A stretch of DNA of 12,886 nucleotides from CBDTTW01 sp965363675 (GTDB lineage: Bacteria > Bacteroidota > Rhodothermia > Rhodothermales > DASSAV01), in assembly GCA_965363675.1 (NCBI GenBank), contig CBDTTW010000087.1, forward strand, positions 1-12,886, written 5' to 3'. Position 1 is the first letter of the stretch, and the number at the start of each line of letters is the position of its first letter. This document shows positions 12,402 to 12,886 of this stretch, piece by piece. The notes below the pieces were generated by a model, which saw only the letters and a program-made list of their open reading frames with translations, searched no databases and was not told where the DNA came from. The translations under genes and the position numbers were made by a program.

Positions 12402-12886
12402 GCGGAAGCCTGCGCAGGGGGAGAGGGGAGTTCCGGGTCGGGCGCGGCGCGGCGCGGCGGCGGGGCCGGGGCAAAATAGCCCACCACGAGCAGCAGCAGG
12501 CCCACCACCAAAAACGTGACGATGCGCGCTACGGTGCTGATGCTCGACAGATCGACGAAGAACAGCTTCGCCACGGCCAGCCCCAGCAACGTCGCCGCCG
12601 CGATCCACACGGTGCGGGCGCCCTGCCGCGCCGCAGCGGCCATAGCCGTTACGGCAACCGCCGTCCAGAAGATCGTGAGCGCCGTTTGAAACGTCGTCGA
12701 GGCCCACAAGGCGTCGGCGTCGTAGGGAACGCCTTCCCAGAAGTGCACGGTGCGCGCCAGCGCGGCGTTGAGCCACACGAACCCCGAGAGCGCCAGCGCC
12801 CAGAGCAGCGCCCGGCCGAGGCGCGCCGGAGGCTGCCAGGCGCCGAGCGCCCGCCCCCACCGCACGACGGCCACGGCCAGCAGCCC
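12398..12886 (-). CDS. DUF2339 family membrane protein, C-terminal part
   Basis: The gene enters from the right edge, and only the last 162 residues are visible. They form about four helices near the C-terminus, including ARTVWIAAATLLGLAVAKLF (split by the family motif KLFFVDLSSIS) and VARIVTFLVVGLLLLVVGYF, followed by a Pro/Ala-rich tail. KLFFVDLSSIS with the following helix is the typical C-terminal end of DUF2339 proteins, large multi-spanning membrane proteins whose role is unknown. Full-length members are several times longer, so most of the gene lies outside. The frame is open to the edge (GLLAVAVVRWGR), so no start is present here. Its TGA overlaps the DUF3999 ATG by the ATGA arrangement. 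The two genes are almost certainly one operon, and this one is first. Confidence 0.88.
   Translation of the reverse strand, partial: GLLAVAVVRWGRALGAWQPPARLGRALLWALALSGFVWLNAALARTVHFWEGVPYDADALWASTTFQTALTIFWTAVAVTAMAAAARQGARTVWIAAATLLGLAVAKLFFVDLSSISTVARIVTFLVVGLLLLVVGYFAPAPPPRRAAPDPELPSPPAQASA

Noticed and set aside
1..12886. CRISPR array, insertion sequence, tRNA or rRNA
   Set aside because: No regularly spaced repeats, no transposase-like protein or terminal inverted repeats, and no tRNA- or rRNA-like segment was seen on reading both strands by eye.

Overview
The window is GC-rich DNA (clearly above 60% by eye) carrying 14 protein genes or gene parts. It most likely comes from a high-GC member of the Bacteroidota/Rhodothermota, of the Salinibacter/Rhodothermus type. 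The best clue is the secreted CotH-family protein at 9331-11016, which ends in a type IX secretion (Por) sorting domain. Several lipoproteins with clear lipoboxes, an OmpA-like protein, and many starts without a Shine-Dalgarno sequence fit the same group. The taxonomic call is an inference from gene content; there is no rRNA or marker gene in the window.

Layout: (1) 1-1632, minus strand: a membrane-anchored GAF/coiled-coil histidine kinase. It is cut by an in-frame amber codon at 19-21 inside the ATPase domain, and the family sequence resumes immediately after it. (2) 1832-3108, plus strand: an HPP-family membrane protein and a ZIP-like multi-spanning membrane protein, 29 bp apart. (3) 3116-4333, minus strand: a lipoprotein with a sialidase-like Asp-box. 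(4) 4609-5390, plus strand: an unrecognised two-helix membrane protein with a strong ribosome binding site, followed 20 bp later by a small helix-hairpin-helix protein. (5) 5581-7194, plus strand: a lipoprotein, an OmpA-type peptidoglycan-binding lipoprotein overlapping it by one base, and a rhodanese. This unit ends in a perfect 15-bp bidirectional terminator. (6) 7266-7781, minus strand: a small exported alpha-helical protein, preceded by a 442-bp non-coding stretch with hairpins and an AT-richer patch. (7) 8224-9109, minus strand: a signal-peptide-bearing peptidase-MA-like zinc protease split by a one-base frameshift. (8) 9331-11016, plus strand: the CotH/T9SS protein. (9) 11013-12886, minus strand: DUF3999 and the C-terminal part of DUF2339, a pair joined by an ATGA overlap. 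The DUF3999 stop overlaps the cotH stop by four bases.

Much of the content faces the envelope: lipoproteins, peptidoglycan anchoring, secreted kinase-like and protease proteins, and membrane transport. No mobile element, CRISPR array, tRNA or rRNA was seen. The observations most worth checking are the two single-base lesions (kinase amber, protease frameshift), the T9SS-exported CotH-like protein, the unassigned membrane protein at 4609, and the structured non-coding stretch 7782-8223. I did not find a convincing wholly new multi-gene system.
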